Shown: in pieces, positions 45,033 through 54,589 of the stretch
Numbering within the stretch: position 1 is the first letter of the stretch
Layout of the letters: each line of letters begins with the position of its first letter
Origin: Algiphilus sp.
Lineage (GTDB): Bacteria; Pseudomonadota; Gammaproteobacteria; Nevskiales; Nevskiaceae
Length of the DNA: 64,000 nt
Reading direction: 5' to 3'
NCBI RefSeq assembly: GCF_023145115.1
Contig: NZ_JAGLEJ010000039.1
Location: 1 to 64,000 of the forward strand
The notes under the pieces: generated by a model
The model's input: only the letters and a program-made list of their open reading frames with translations
The model's database searches: none
Told to the model about the DNA's origin: nothing
Translations under genes and position numbers: made by a program

Positions 45033-45302
45033 CTAGCCGATGAGTCCGGGGATGCTGGTGAACAGCCGCTGCGTGTAGTCGACCAGCAGTCCCAGCATCC
45101 ACGGCCCCGCCACCAGCAGCGCGGCCGCCACCGCGAGCAGCTTGGGGATGAAGCTCAGCGTCATCTCGTTGATCTGGGTGGCGGCCTGGAAGACGCCGAT
45201 CACCAGGCCCACCAGCAGCGCGACACCGAGCATCGGAGCGGCCAGCAGCACCACCACCTCCAGGGCGCCGCGGCCGATGGACAGGACCGCCTCGGGCGTC
45301 AC
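45033..45302 (-). CDS. fliQ: Flagellar export apparatus protein FliQ
   Basis: An 89-residue protein with two transmembrane helices. MTPEAVLSIGRGALEVVVLL and the loop QINEMTLSFIPKL are characteristic. It is a component of the FliPQR gate and overlaps fliP by 4 bp. Confidence 0.94.
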   Translation of the reverse strand: MTPEAVLSIGRGALEVVVLLAAPMLGVALLVGLVIGVFQAATQINEMTLSFIPKLLAVAAALLVAGPWMLGLLVDYTQRLFTSIPGLIG

Positions 45303-46045
45303 GCGAAGCTCCCGGCGAGCGCACCGATGACCAGCGTCCAGCCGTCTACCAGCACGAAGAGCATGAGCTTGAACGGAAGGCTGATCAGCATCGGCGACAG
45401 CATCATCATGCCCAGCGACATCAGCACGCTGGCCACCACCAGATCGATGATCACGAAGGGGATGAACAGCAGGAAGCCGATCTGGAAGGCGGTCTTCAGC
45501 TCGCTGGTGACGAAGGCCGCGGCCAGCACCGTGAACGGCACCGCATCGGCACCGTCATAGGGCTCGTCCCCGGCCAGGCGGGCGAAGGTGGCGAGGTCGG
45601 CCTGTCGCGTCTGCTGCAGCATGAAGGTGCGGATGGGCTGCTGGGCGGCGGTGAGCGCCTCGCCGAAGTCGAGCTGCTCCTCGGTGTAGGGCTCGGCGGC
45701 CTGTTCCCATACCGCACTGGCGGTGGGCTGCATGATGAAGGCGGTGAGCAGCAGCGCCAGGCCGAGCAGGATCGGATTCGACGGCGTCTGACCGGTGCCC
45801 AGCGCCTGACGCAGCAGACCGAGCACCACGATGATGCGCACGAAGCCGGTCATCGACAGCAGCAGCGCCGGCAGCAGCGTCACCAGCGTCATCGCCACCA
45901 GCACCTGGAAGCTCAGGCTCCAGGTCTGGTTGCCGTCCTCGCCGGTGGTCATGGTGAGCGCCGGCAGTCCCGTCTCCTGTGCGACGGCGGGGCCGGCCAG
46001 CAGGAGACCGGCGAACGCCAGCAGCGGCAACAGCGCGCGCGTCAT
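45299..46045 (-). CDS. fliP: Flagellar export apparatus protein FliP
   Basis: A 248-residue FliP with a cleavable signal peptide at the N-terminus. The conserved block MTGFVRIIVVLGLLRQALGT, the periplasmic loop and ELKTAFQIGFLLFIPFVIID are diagnostic. It forms the pentameric core of the export gate with FliQ and FliR. Its ATG overlaps the fliO stop by 4 bp. Confidence 0.94.
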   Translation of the reverse strand: MTRALLPLLAFAGLLLAGPAVAQETGLPALTMTTGEDGNQTWSLSFQVLVAMTLVTLLPALLLSMTGFVRIIVVLGLLRQALGTGQTPSNPILLGLALLLTAFIMQPTASAVWEQAAEPYTEEQLDFGEALTAAQQPIRTFMLQQTRQADLATFARLAGDEPYDGADAVPFTVLAAAFVTSELKTAFQIGFLLFIPFVIIDLVVASVLMSLGMMMLSPMLISLPFKLMLFVLVDGWTLVIGALAGSFA

Positions 46046-46389
46046 TCGCCACCCCGGCGCATGCGCGCCAGCCGTTCGGCGAAGGGCATCGCCGCCTGCG
46101 CCTCCGGCAATTCCGGTGCATCGTCGTAGCGGTGCAGCACGCGCACGCCGTTCTGCCCCACCGACAGCAGCAGGTGGGCGCCGGCGGCATCGACCAGCAT
46201 GACGCGATCGCGCGGTCCGAGCGCATGCGCGGCCCGCACCCGGAACCAGCCGGCTGCGGGCACGAAACCGCCACGCAGGCGACGCACGCCCCAGGCCGTG
46301 GCCAGGATCAACGCCACCACCACCAGCAGCGCAACGAAGGCGCGCAGCGCGGCGGCGGCAGTGCCGTCGGTGAGCGAGGCCGCTTCCAT
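46042..46389 (-). CDS. fliO: Flagellar biosynthesis protein FliO
   Basis: A 115-residue FliO with one N-terminal transmembrane helix (residues about 14-33). The short cytoplasmic domain has HALGPRDRVMLVDAAGAHLLL, a typical FliO block. It helps assemble FliP. It sits between fliN and fliP and overlaps fliP by 4 bp. Confidence 0.85.
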   Translation of the reverse strand: MEAASLTDGTAAAALRAFVALLVVVALILATAWGVRRLRGGFVPAAGWFRVRAAHALGPRDRVMLVDAAGAHLLLSVGQNGVRVLHRYDDAPELPEAQAAMPFAERLARMRRGGE

Positions 46390-46394
46390 CGCGA

Positions 46395-46784
46395 CTAGCG
46401 CAGCTTGCGGATGCGCTCGGCCGGGCTGACCACATCGGTCAGGCGAACGCCGAACTTGTCGTTGACCATCACCACTTCGCCGTGGGCGATGAGGGTGCCG
46501 TTGACGAACACGTCCAGCGGTTCGCCGGCGAGGCGGTCGAGCTCGACCACCGAGCCCTGCGAAAGCTGGAGCAGATTGCGGATCGGGATGCGCACGCGGC
46601 CGACCTCCATCGACAGCGAGACGCCGACGTCGAGGATGACGTCCAGGTTGACGTCGGGCTGCGCGCCGTCGGCCGGCTTGTCCTGCTGCAGATCCTCGAA
46701 CTGCGCGGGACGCGCCTCGCCGGATGCGGACGCGCTCTTGGCCGGCGCTTCGGTCTCGGTGTCGCTGTAGGCGGTTTCGCTCAT
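46395..46784 (-). CDS. fliN: Flagellar motor switch protein FliN
   Basis: A 129-residue switch-complex protein with a C-terminal SpoA domain: ILDVGVSLSMEVGRVRIPIR followed by GSVVELDRLAGEPLDVFVNG. The N-terminal 45 residues are acidic and Ala-rich, as is common. It forms the C-ring with FliM and FliG. Confidence 0.93.
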   Translation of the reverse strand: MSETAYSDTETEAPAKSASASGEARPAQFEDLQQDKPADGAQPDVNLDVILDVGVSLSMEVGRVRIPIRNLLQLSQGSVVELDRLAGEPLDVFVNGTLIAHGEVVMVNDKFGVRLTDVVSPAERIRKLR

Positions 46785-46822
46785 GATGGGGCCCGGTGCG
46801 TGCGAATGGATGGGGCGCCGGC

Positions 46823-47818
46823 TCAGCCGAGCGCGGACGCGCCGCCCTCGCGGCGCGCGAATTCGGTGATCTGGACGGCATGGTTGCCGTTGGCGGTGCC
46901 GAGACGGCCGCGGAATACCGGCAGGTCCTCGACGGTGAGCTCGACGGCGTCCTGCCAGTCCAGCGGGATGACGTCGCCCGCCTTGAGCTGCATGACGCGG
47001 CGCAGGCTGAGCTGGGGCGTGTCGAGCACCGTGCACAGCTCGACCTCGGCGTCCTGCATGCGGCTCTTGAGCGCTGCCGCCCAGCGGTCGTCGCGATCGT
47101 CGCGATCGGACTGCAGGCCGGCGTCGAGCAGATCCTTGATCGGCTCCACCATGGCGTAGGGCAGCGTCACGTGGATGTCGCCCGAACCGCCCTCCAGCTC
47201 GACGTGGAACTTCGAGACCACGACCAGCTCGCTGGGCGAGACGATGGTCGCGAAGTGCGGGTTCACCTCCGAACCGCTGTGCTCGAAGTCCAGGTTCATG
47301 ACGGGCGCCCACGCCTCGTGCATGTCGTGGAAGGCCTGGCGCAGCATGAGCTGGATGACGCGCGATTCCACCGGCGTGAACTCGCGCCCCTCGATCTTCA
47401 CCGGATAGCGCCCGGCGCCGCCGAAGAAGGTATCGACCGCGGTCACCACCAGCTTGGGCTCGAAGACGAACAGGCCGGTGCCGCGCAGCGGCTTGATCTT
47501 CACCAGATTGAGGCTGGTGGGCACGAACAGCGAGTGCACGTAGTCGGAGAACTTCACCATCTCGACGCCGCGGATGGAGATCTCCGGCGAGCGCCGCAGC
47601 ATGTTGAACAGGCCGATGCGGAAGTAGCGCGCGAAGCGCTCGTTGATCATCTCCAGCGTCGGCAGGCGGCCGCGGATGATGCGGTCCTGCGCCGCCAGGT
47701 CATAGGGACGCGCCTCGCCGGCGAGCGGATCGTCCTCGTCGGTGCTGACCGCGCCGGAATCGACGCCGCCGAGCAGCGCGTCGATCTCGTCCTGGGAGAG
47801 AAGGTCGTTGCCGCTCAT
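46823..47818 (-). CDS. fliM: Flagellar motor switch protein FliM
   Basis: A 331-residue FliM. The N-terminal LSQDEIDALLGGV is the CheY-phosphate-binding segment. The middle domain contains GTGLFVFEPKLVVTAVDTFF, and a C-terminal SpoA domain follows. It overlaps fliL by 4 bp. It controls the direction of rotation through the C-ring. Confidence 0.95.
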   Translation of the reverse strand: MSGNDLLSQDEIDALLGGVDSGAVSTDEDDPLAGEARPYDLAAQDRIIRGRLPTLEMINERFARYFRIGLFNMLRRSPEISIRGVEMVKFSDYVHSLFVPTSLNLVKIKPLRGTGLFVFEPKLVVTAVDTFFGGAGRYPVKIEGREFTPVESRVIQLMLRQAFHDMHEAWAPVMNLDFEHSGSEVNPHFATIVSPSELVVVSKFHVELEGGSGDIHVTLPYAMVEPIKDLLDAGLQSDRDDRDDRWAAALKSRMQDAEVELCTVLDTPQLSLRRVMQLKAGDVIPLDWQDAVELTVEDLPVFRGRLGTANGNHAVQITEFARREGGASALG

Positions 47819-48303
47819 TGCATGACGAAGTTGGTGAAGTAGATCGCCTCGACGGCGCTCTCGGCCACCTCGAGCTCGGCGAGGCGGGCATTGATCGCAT
47901 CCAGCGACTGCGCGCGCAGGGCTTCCTTGCCGTCGCGCGTGAGGAGGTTCTGGTAGTCGGCGGTCGACATCAGCATGAGCAGCTCGTTGCGCAGCAGCGG
48001 CGCGTGCTTCTCGAGCGCCCCCGGAACGGCCGAATCACGCGTCATCAGGGCCACATCGATCTTCAGGTAGCGCATGTAGGCGCCGTCCGGCAGATTCACC
48101 ACGAAGGCCGGCTCGAAGGGCCAGTAGATCGGCTCCGCCAGCCTGGGTGCCGCCGGTTCGTCGGTCTCGGCATGCGCGGCCACCTGCGTCAGGTAGTACC
48201 AGCCACCGCCACCGCCGAGCGCTGCCATCAGCAGCCCCACGATCAGCGTGCGCATCATCCCGCCGCCCTTCCTGCTGTCATCCTGAGCTGCTGCCTCGGC
48301 CAT
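47815..48303 (-). CDS. fliL: Flagellar basal body-associated protein FliL
   Basis: A 162-residue FliL with one N-terminal membrane helix (about residues 16-36, containing a run of glycines) and a periplasmic domain that includes FVVNLPDGAYMRYLKIDVAL. It associates with the stator and affects torque. I use the ATG at 48303, not the upstream in-frame one. It is the first gene of a unit led by a sigma-54 promoter at 48356-48371. Confidence 0.9.
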   Translation of the reverse strand: MAEAAAQDDSRKGGGMMRTLIVGLLMAALGGGGGWYYLTQVAAHAETDEPAAPRLAEPIYWPFEPAFVVNLPDGAYMRYLKIDVALMTRDSAVPGALEKHAPLLRNELLMLMSTADYQNLLTRDGKEALRAQSLDAINARLAELEVAESAVEAIYFTNFVMQ

Positions 48304-48355
48304 GGTTCTCGATTCCGGTGCGCGGACGCGTCGTGCCCGCCTCCGCGATCCGTGC

Positions 48356-48371
48356 TGCAAGCGCGGCGCCA
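48356..48371 (-). promoter_or_regulatory. Sigma-54 promoter of the fliL operon
   Basis: On the minus strand TGGCGCCGCGCTTGCA matches TGGCACG-N4-TTGCA. GG (48369-48370) and GC (48357-48358) are 10 bp apart. It lies in the fliK-fliL gap and points at fliL. Confidence 0.68.
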
Positions 48372-48376
48372 CCGCC

Positions 48377-49624
48377 TCAGGCCCAGCCCTCGAACAGGCC
48401 GCGCGCCCGAAGAGCGGAGGCGGTGATGGGGACGGACGGTGGCTCGCCGCTGTCGTCGGGTCCGCCCGCGCCGTGCCCGGCGGCGTCCCGCTGCCCGCCC
48501 GTCGACGCGCCGCCGCCGGTGTGCTGCTGGGAAACCGACGCGTCGCCGAGCTGCAGGCCCTGCCCGGCGAGCTGCTGCTGCAGGAGCGGCATCGCCTGCT
48601 CGAGGGCCGCGCGCGCGCCGGCGGTGGCGGCCACGAAATGCGCGCTCAGCGCACCCTGCTCGCTCCGCCCCAGCTGGATGTCCAGGCGCCCGAGCTCGGG
48701 CGGATCGAGCCGCAGACTCGCCTGCCAGCGGCCCTCGGTGGCCGCCTCCACCATGACGCGCGCGGCCGCCTCGGCAAGCTGCTGCGGCGCCGCGGTGGTC
48801 GTCGGCAGCGCCGGCGCCGCCATCGGCGGAGACACCTGCGGTGCCTGTCCGACCGGCGAGGGCGCGGCGGCAGGCACCGCCGCCGGCGCCGAGGCCTCAG
48901 CACCGACGCCCGGTGCGGACGTGGCACCCGCCGGGCTCGTACCGCCCTCGCCGCGCATCGCGCGCATGACCGCCTCGCGCAGCGCGCGCGGCAGCGGCTC
49001 GGTCGGCGATGGCGCGGCACGCGGCCCGTCGGCCTGCGGGTGTGCGGGTGCGGCCGCGGCCGCTTCGGTGCGCGGCGCAACGGCAGCGCGTGCACCCTCG
49101 TCGGCGGGCGGTCGCGGCCCGGACGCCTGCGCATCGATGCCGGCGCGATCGACGGTCCGGCCTCCGGCATCGGGGGGGCGGACGCGCGCGGCCGTAGCGG
49201 CACCGTCGCCGACGTCCGCCGAAGCCGGGGGTGCGCGTTCCGCGCGCACCGGCGCTTCCGCGGCCGGCGGAGGCGGTACGGCCGTGGCCGCCGCTGCCGC
49301 GGGCGCATCGGCTTCGGGCCGGCCGCCCGGCGGTACGGCACCGTCGCCTTCGGCGGACAACGCCGCCGGTGCCCTGCCGGCCCCTTCGGTGGTCCTCGGC
49401 TCCGGCCGCTCGGCAGCGGTGCCGGCCGCCGCTTCGGCGACATGTGCTTGAGTCGACTCGCCATCCGCTTCGCTTGCCGGTCGCCGCGTCGCGGACGCCG
49501 GCGCCGCATCACCGGCGCTGTCGGCCATCAGGCGCGCGAAGGGCGCGCCGTCATCGCTCGCCGCTCGCCGCGGAGGTCCCGCCGGCGGCGGCGCCGGCGG
49601 TGCCGCGCCGACCGCCGGCGTCAT
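48377..49624 (-). CDS. fliK: Flagellar hook-length control protein FliK
   Basis: A 415-residue FliK (MTPAVG start) with a long Ala/Pro-rich low-complexity N-terminal region and a conserved C-terminal domain (about residues 290-390, with LRLDPPELGRLDIQL). The C-terminal domain acts in the substrate switch from hook to filament. The start is set by the ATGA overlap with fliJ. The repetitive N-terminus is normal for this rapidly changing family. Confidence 0.86.
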   Translation of the reverse strand: MTPAVGAAPPAPPPAGPPRRAASDDGAPFARLMADSAGDAAPASATRRPASEADGESTQAHVAEAAAGTAAERPEPRTTEGAGRAPAALSAEGDGAVPPGGRPEADAPAAAAATAVPPPPAAEAPVRAERAPPASADVGDGAATAARVRPPDAGGRTVDRAGIDAQASGPRPPADEGARAAVAPRTEAAAAAPAHPQADGPRAAPSPTEPLPRALREAVMRAMRGEGGTSPAGATSAPGVGAEASAPAAVPAAAPSPVGQAPQVSPPMAAPALPTTTAAPQQLAEAAARVMVEAATEGRWQASLRLDPPELGRLDIQLGRSEQGALSAHFVAATAGARAALEQAMPLLQQQLAGQGLQLGDASVSQQHTGGGASTGGQRDAAGHGAGGPDDSGEPPSVPITASALRARGLFEGWA

Positions 49625-50046
49625 GCACTCGCCCGGCAACGACTGCCGGCCCAGTCATCGAGCGCGTCCTGCGCACGGCGGCGGGCCTCGTGGTCCGCGG
49701 CGCGCTGATAGCCGGCCTGCAGCCGGTCGAGCACGTCGCGATCCTGGCGCGCCAGCATGTAGCGCGTGCGGCAGGCCTCGACCGCCGCCTCTGCCTGCTG
49801 CAGGCGGGCTGCCTGCGCGCGCACCGCCTCCTGGAGCCGCCCGAGGAACACGGTCCGGTTGGCCAGCCACTGCGCCGACGCGCGCACCGGCGCGGCTTCG
49901 TATTCGTGCAGATAGCCGAGCAGCTCGCTGGCCCGCGCGGATTCGGCGCGGGCGCGCTCCTGCGCGGCGGCGAGCTCGCGGGCGGCGGCATCCTCGTGGA
50001 CGCGGCGGACACGGGCGACGGCATCGAGGGGACGGGTTCCGGTCAC
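49621..50046 (-). CDS. fliJ: Flagellar export chaperone/ATPase stalk protein FliJ
   Basis: A 141-residue, largely alpha-helical protein with extended heptad-like coiled coils (ELLGYLHEYEAAP, then WLANRTVFLGRLQEAV). It occupies the FliJ position between fliI and fliK. It overlaps both neighbours by 4 bp. It is the soluble export component that bridges the ATPase ring to FlhA. Confidence 0.85.
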   Translation of the reverse strand: MTGTRPLDAVARVRRVHEDAAARELAAAQERARAESARASELLGYLHEYEAAPVRASAQWLANRTVFLGRLQEAVRAQAARLQQAEAAVEACRTRYMLARQDRDVLDRLQAGYQRAADHEARRRAQDALDDWAGSRCRASA

Positions 50047-51389
50047 GTCTGCTGCTCCTGAAAGATGGCCTCCAGCGCCTGCTGCGATGCCGCCATGTCG
50101 GCCACTTCGCCGCGGTCCTGCCGCAGGAAGGCCTCGATGCGCGACCAGCGCGCCAGCGCTTCGTCGGTATCGGCATCGGTGCCCTGCTTGTAGGCACCGA
50201 TGGTGATGAGGTCACGGTGGCGGCTGTGCGCGGCCAGCAGGCGCCGCAACCGACGCGCGGCGTGCTGCTGCGGCTGATCGGTGACCGCATCGGCAACGCG
50301 CGAGACCGATGCCTCGACGTCGATGGCGGGAAACCGTCCCGACTCCGCGATGCCGCGCGACAGCACGATGTGGCCGTCGAGGACGGCGCGCGCGGCGTCG
50401 GCGACCGGGTCCTGCAGATCGTCGCCGTCGACCAGCACGGTGTAGATGGCGGTGATGCTGCCGGTGCCGTCACCGTTGCCGGCACGCTCGACCAGCTGCG
50501 GAAGGCGCGCCAGCGCCGACGGCGGATAGCCGCGCGTGGCGGGCGCCTCGCCGGTGGCGAGACCGATCTCGCGGCCGGCGTGAGCGAAGCGGGTCAGCGA
50601 GTCCATGAGCAGCAGCACCGACCGCCCCTGATCGCGGAAGTACTCCGCCACCGCCGTCGCCAGCCAGGCACCGCGCAGCCGCGCCAGCGGCGGCGCATCG
50701 GCGGGCGCCGCGACGACGCAGGCGCGGGTCATGCCCTCGGCGCCCAGGGTGTCGTGCACGAAATCGCCGACCTCGCGACCGCGCTCGCCGATGAGCCCGA
50801 CGACGACCACATCGGCGGTGGTGTTGCGCGTCATCATGCCGAGCAGCGTCGACTTGCCGACGCCGCTGCCCGCGAAGAGTCCGACGCGCTGGCCGCGGCC
50901 GAGCGTCAGCACGCCGTTGACCGCGCGCACGCCGACGTCGAGCGGCGTGGTGATGGCACGACGCGCGAGCGGATTGATCGGCGCCGGGGCGGCATCGGCG
51001 GGCCGCGTGCCGCGCGGATCGGCGCGGCCGTCGAGGGCGCGCCCGTTGGCGTCGACCACGCGCCCGAGCCAGTCGGGACCGATGCGCGCCACGGCGCCGC
51101 CGGCCCGCTGGGCCACCGCGGCCTCCGGCAGCAGTCCGACCGGGTTGTCCAGCGGCATGAGCAGCGTGCGCCCGTGCGCGAAACCCACCACCTCGGCGGC
51201 GATGTCGCGCCCGTCGGCGACCGCGATGCGCACCCGCGACCCCAGCGGCGCGCTGCAGCCCTCGGCCTCCAGCGTCAGGCCGACTGCGCGGCGCAGGCGG
51301 CCGCTGCGCACGAAGCCGGGCTCGGGCGGCACGGTGCCGGCGATCGCTTCGAGACGTCCGCGCAGCCGCTCCGCACGTACCGCGTTCAC
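50043..51389 (-). CDS. fliI: Flagellum-specific ATPase FliI
   Basis: A 448-residue ATPase. The Walker A motif is GSGVGKST at 174-181, and the Walker B region VLLLMDSLTRFAHAGREIGL and GEAPATRGYPPSAL are diagnostic of FliI/F1-beta relatives. It starts at a GTG that shares bases with the fliH stop (GTGA). It powers or primes protein export. Confidence 0.93.
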   Translation of the reverse strand: MNAVRAERLRGRLEAIAGTVPPEPGFVRSGRLRRAVGLTLEAEGCSAPLGSRVRIAVADGRDIAAEVVGFAHGRTLLMPLDNPVGLLPEAAVAQRAGGAVARIGPDWLGRVVDANGRALDGRADPRGTRPADAAPAPINPLARRAITTPLDVGVRAVNGVLTLGRGQRVGLFAGSGVGKSTLLGMMTRNTTADVVVVGLIGERGREVGDFVHDTLGAEGMTRACVVAAPADAPPLARLRGAWLATAVAEYFRDQGRSVLLLMDSLTRFAHAGREIGLATGEAPATRGYPPSALARLPQLVERAGNGDGTGSITAIYTVLVDGDDLQDPVADAARAVLDGHIVLSRGIAESGRFPAIDVEASVSRVADAVTDQPQQHAARRLRRLLAAHSRHRDLITIGAYKQGTDADTDEALARWSRIEAFLRQDRGEVADMAASQQALEAIFQEQQT

Positions 51390-51958
51390 GCCTCCATCTC
51401 CTGATCGGCATCCAGCCACTGGCGCGCCAGCGTGTCGAGGCGGGCGTCGAGACCGGCATCGACCCCGGCGGCACCGCGCCAGACGCGGACGTCGCCGCGC
51501 GGCAGATCGGGGTCGTCGTGCCACTGCACCGTTGCCGGCAGCGCGACATCCTCGGGCAGCCCGGCGCGATCCTGCGGGTGCAGCGCGACATGCGCCGCGC
51601 CCTCGCCCTCGACCAGCGCCTCCAGCGCGTCGCGCACCAGCCCCAGCACCGCGTCGGGGTCGACCGCCAGCGTGTGCCGGGCCAGTCGCGCGCCGATGCG
51701 CAATGCGAGATCGCGCAGCTGCTCGACGACGGCGTCGTCCGCCGCCGCCAGCGGGCTCGCGAGCGCCGCGGTCAGCGCCTCCAGGCGCTCGGCGGCGGCC
51801 TTCACATCCTGCATGCCGGCGGCGAAACCGTCGGCGTGGCCCTTCTCCCAGCCCTCGCTGTAGGCGCGCGCCTGCACGCTCTCCAGCTCGGCCGTGGTGG
51901 GCGGCCGGCTTCCGGATCCGAAGTCCGGCAGCGCGACGCGACGGGCGGCCTCAGACAT
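51386..51958 (-). CDS. fliH: Flagellar assembly protein FliH
   Basis: A 190-residue FliH. A helical N-terminus (YSEGWEKGHADGFAAGMQDV, a run of small-residue GxxxG-like repeats) is followed by a FliI-regulating C-terminal domain with LRIGARLARHTLAVDPDAVL. It overlaps fliI and fliG. Confidence 0.88.
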   Translation of the reverse strand: MSEAARRVALPDFGSGSRPPTTAELESVQARAYSEGWEKGHADGFAAGMQDVKAAAERLEALTAALASPLAAADDAVVEQLRDLALRIGARLARHTLAVDPDAVLGLVRDALEALVEGEGAAHVALHPQDRAGLPEDVALPATVQWHDDPDLPRGDVRVWRGAAGVDAGLDARLDTLARQWLDADQEMEA

Positions 51959-52982
51959 ATTCGTCCGCCCCGCCCTTGCTGCCCAGCGTCAGCTCGCCGT
52001 CGTCGGAAAGCTGACGCGCCAGCGCCAGGATCTCCTTCTGCGCGGCCTCGACGTCGGATACCTTCACCGGCCCGCGCGCCTCCAGGTCCTCGAGCAGCAT
52101 CTCGGCGGCGCGCTTGGAGATGTTGGCGGTGATCTTCTCGCGCACGCGGGCATCGGCCCCCTTGAGCGCCACCGGCAGCTTGTCGCCGGGGACCTCGCGC
52201 AGGAGGCGCTGGATGCTGCGGTCGTCGAGCGTGGCGAGGTCGTCGAACACGAACATGAGGTCCTCGATGCGCTCGGAGAGCGTCGCGTCCATGTCGCGCA
52301 CCGCCTCGATGAGCTGGGTCTCGGTGCTCGAATCGAGGAAGTTGAGGATGCTGGCGGCGACCTTGACGCCGCCGACGCTGGACGACTTCAGGTTGTTGTT
52401 GCCGGAGAACTGCCGCTCCATGATCTCGTCGAGCTCGTTGAGCGCGTTGGGCGGAATGCCCTCGAGCGTGGCGATGCGCATGACCACATCGGCGCGCGTG
52501 CGCTCGGACAGCAGTCCCAGCACTTCCGCGGCCTGGTCGGGTTCGAGATAGGCCAGCACGATGGCGACGATCTGCGGGTGCTCGTTGCGCACCAGATCGG
52601 AGATGGCGCGCGCGTCCATCCACTTGAGCGCATCCAGGCCCTTGGTCTGGCTGCCCACCAGGATGCGGTCGATGAGCCGGCCGGCCTTGTCCTCGCCGAG
52701 CGCATTGGCCAGCACGCGACGCACGTATTCGTCGGCCCCGACGCCCAGCGAGGTCTGGCCGTCGAGCTCGGCGACGAAGCTGGAGATGACCTGCTGCGCC
52801 TGCTCGGTGGTCACCGGCCCCATGCGCGCCATGGCCGCGCCGAGCTTCTGCACCTCGCGCGCGCTCATGTGCTTGAGCACCTCGGCGGCCTCGGCCTCGC
52901 CCAGCGACAGCAGAAGCACCGCGGCGCGGTGGGTGCCGTCGCCGATGCCGGCGGCCGGCCGTTCCATGAGGGCCTCAACCAT
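51951..52982 (-). CDS. fliG: Flagellar motor switch protein FliG
   Basis: A 343-residue FliG. HPQIVAIVLAYLEPDQAAEV in the middle domain and the C-terminal torque-helix segment MFVFDDLATLDDRSIQRLLR are diagnostic. It transmits stator torque to the C-ring. The ATG at 52982 overlaps fliF by 8 bp; an internal ATG at 52967 with GAGG upstream is an alternative. Confidence 0.94.
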   Translation of the reverse strand: MVEALMERPAAGIGDGTHRAAVLLLSLGEAEAAEVLKHMSAREVQKLGAAMARMGPVTTEQAQQVISSFVAELDGQTSLGVGADEYVRRVLANALGEDKAGRLIDRILVGSQTKGLDALKWMDARAISDLVRNEHPQIVAIVLAYLEPDQAAEVLGLLSERTRADVVMRIATLEGIPPNALNELDEIMERQFSGNNNLKSSSVGGVKVAASILNFLDSSTETQLIEAVRDMDATLSERIEDLMFVFDDLATLDDRSIQRLLREVPGDKLPVALKGADARVREKITANISKRAAEMLLEDLEARGPVKVSDVEAAQKEILALARQLSDDGELTLGSKGGADEYV

Positions 52983-54579
52983 CGCTGCCCACCCAGGTCC
53001 GCATCAGCTGGGCGACCCGCTTGGGATCGGTCTGCACCACGGTACGGGCGACCTGGAGCTGGCGCTCGTAGGGCGCCTCCCGCATCTCGGGCTCGGGCGC
53101 GTCGTCGCCTTCGTCGGGCGCCACCGTACCGGCGAGCCGGGGATAGGTCTCGGGCTCGTCGACCGCCTGCACGGTCACCGGCTGCAGCAGGGCGCGCAGG
53201 GTCGGGCGCAGCACCGCGAAGATGAGTACCAGCAGCACCAGCACGCCGCCGAAGTTGCGCGCGAGCATGGTGCCCCAGCCATCGTCGAGATAGCGCTCCC
53301 AGATCGGCGCCGCCTCGGGCGCCGCCGGCACGACGGCATCGGCGAAGCGGGCATGCTCGATGCTCAGGCGATCGCCGCGCTGGGCGTCGAAGCCGATCGC
53401 GCCCTCGACGAGCTGCCGCAGCTGCTGCATCTCGGCCGGCTCCAGGGGCCGCGTGCTGACGGTGCCATCGGCAGCGGTGACCCGGACATGGTCGACCAGC
53501 ACCGCCGCCGAGACGCGCTTGAGCGCGCCGGCGGGCTGCTCGGTCATGCTGTACTCGCGCCCCACCGCGTACTCGCGCGACACTTCGCGCAGACTCGGCG
53601 GCGCATCGGGATCCGCCGCGGGCGCGGGTGCCGGTGCGGCACCGTCGGGGTTGCCCGGCATGTTGGCGGCCGCGCCCGCTGCGGCGCCGGCGGGCTCGCC
53701 GCCGCGCTCCTCGCGCAGCTGCTCGCTGGTGATGGCGGCGGGGTCGGCCTGCACGCGCTCGCTGGCGAGCTGACGGGTCTCGACGTCGTGCTCGACGGTG
53801 ACCTGGGCGCGCACACGCCCCTCGCCCACCAGGGCCTCGGCCAGGCCGATGATGCGGGAGGCCAGCAGTGCCTCGGTCTGACGGGCGAGATCGAACTGCT
53901 GGCGCGAGGCGGCGATCACGCTCCCCTCGCCGTCGGGATCGGAGAGCAGGTTGCCGGCGCTGTCCACCACCGTGACGGCGGACGGGTCCATCTGCGGCAC
54001 GCTGGCGGCGACCAGATTGACGATGGCCTGCGCCTGGGCGGCGTCGAGGCTGCGCCCGGGGCGCAGGTCGACCACCACCGAGGCGCTGGCGCGGCTGGCG
54101 TCGCGCACGAAGGCGGACTCGCGCGCCACCGCCAGATGCACGCGCGCGCTGCGCACCGGCGACAGACTGGCGATGGTGCGCCCGAGCTCGGTCTCCAGCG
54201 CGTACTGGTAGCGCGCCGATTCCATGAACTGGCTGACCCCGAAGCCGGGCGACTCGGACAGCATCGCGAAGCCGTTGTCCGGGCCCAGCGCGTCGTTGCC
54301 GGCGAGCTGCATGCGCGCGGCGTGGAGCTGCGTCCGGGGTACCGATACCGCGTCGCCGTTGTCGGCAGTGCGGGCCGGAATGCCGACGGCCTCCAGGCTG
54401 CGCACGATCTCGGCGGAGTCGCGCAGCTCGAGGCCGGTGGCCACCGGCGTCCAGTCGGCGCCGCGCGACCACATGTACACGCTGATGCCCGCGGCGACCG
54501 CGAGCGCGAGACCGGCGAGCAGCAGCACGGGCTTGAGCGCCGGGACCTGCTGAACGATCTGGAACGGGGATTGCGCCAT
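52975..54579 (-). CDS. fliF: Flagellar MS-ring protein FliF
   Basis: A 534-residue MS-ring protein with an N-terminal membrane helix (about 14-34) and ring-building domains containing GRTIASLSPVRSARVHLAVA. The second helix lies near residue 430, followed by the C-terminal FliG-binding segment. It forms the ring in the inner membrane and is 10 bp downstream of fliE. Confidence 0.94.
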   Translation of the reverse strand: MAQSPFQIVQQVPALKPVLLLAGLALAVAAGISVYMWSRGADWTPVATGLELRDSAEIVRSLEAVGIPARTADNGDAVSVPRTQLHAARMQLAGNDALGPDNGFAMLSESPGFGVSQFMESARYQYALETELGRTIASLSPVRSARVHLAVARESAFVRDASRASASVVVDLRPGRSLDAAQAQAIVNLVAASVPQMDPSAVTVVDSAGNLLSDPDGEGSVIAASRQQFDLARQTEALLASRIIGLAEALVGEGRVRAQVTVEHDVETRQLASERVQADPAAITSEQLREERGGEPAGAAAGAAANMPGNPDGAAPAPAPAADPDAPPSLREVSREYAVGREYSMTEQPAGALKRVSAAVLVDHVRVTAADGTVSTRPLEPAEMQQLRQLVEGAIGFDAQRGDRLSIEHARFADAVVPAAPEAAPIWERYLDDGWGTMLARNFGGVLVLLVLIFAVLRPTLRALLQPVTVQAVDEPETYPRLAGTVAPDEGDDAPEPEMREAPYERQLQVARTVVQTDPKRVAQLMRTWVGSDG

Positions 54580-54589
54580 CGTCGGGCCC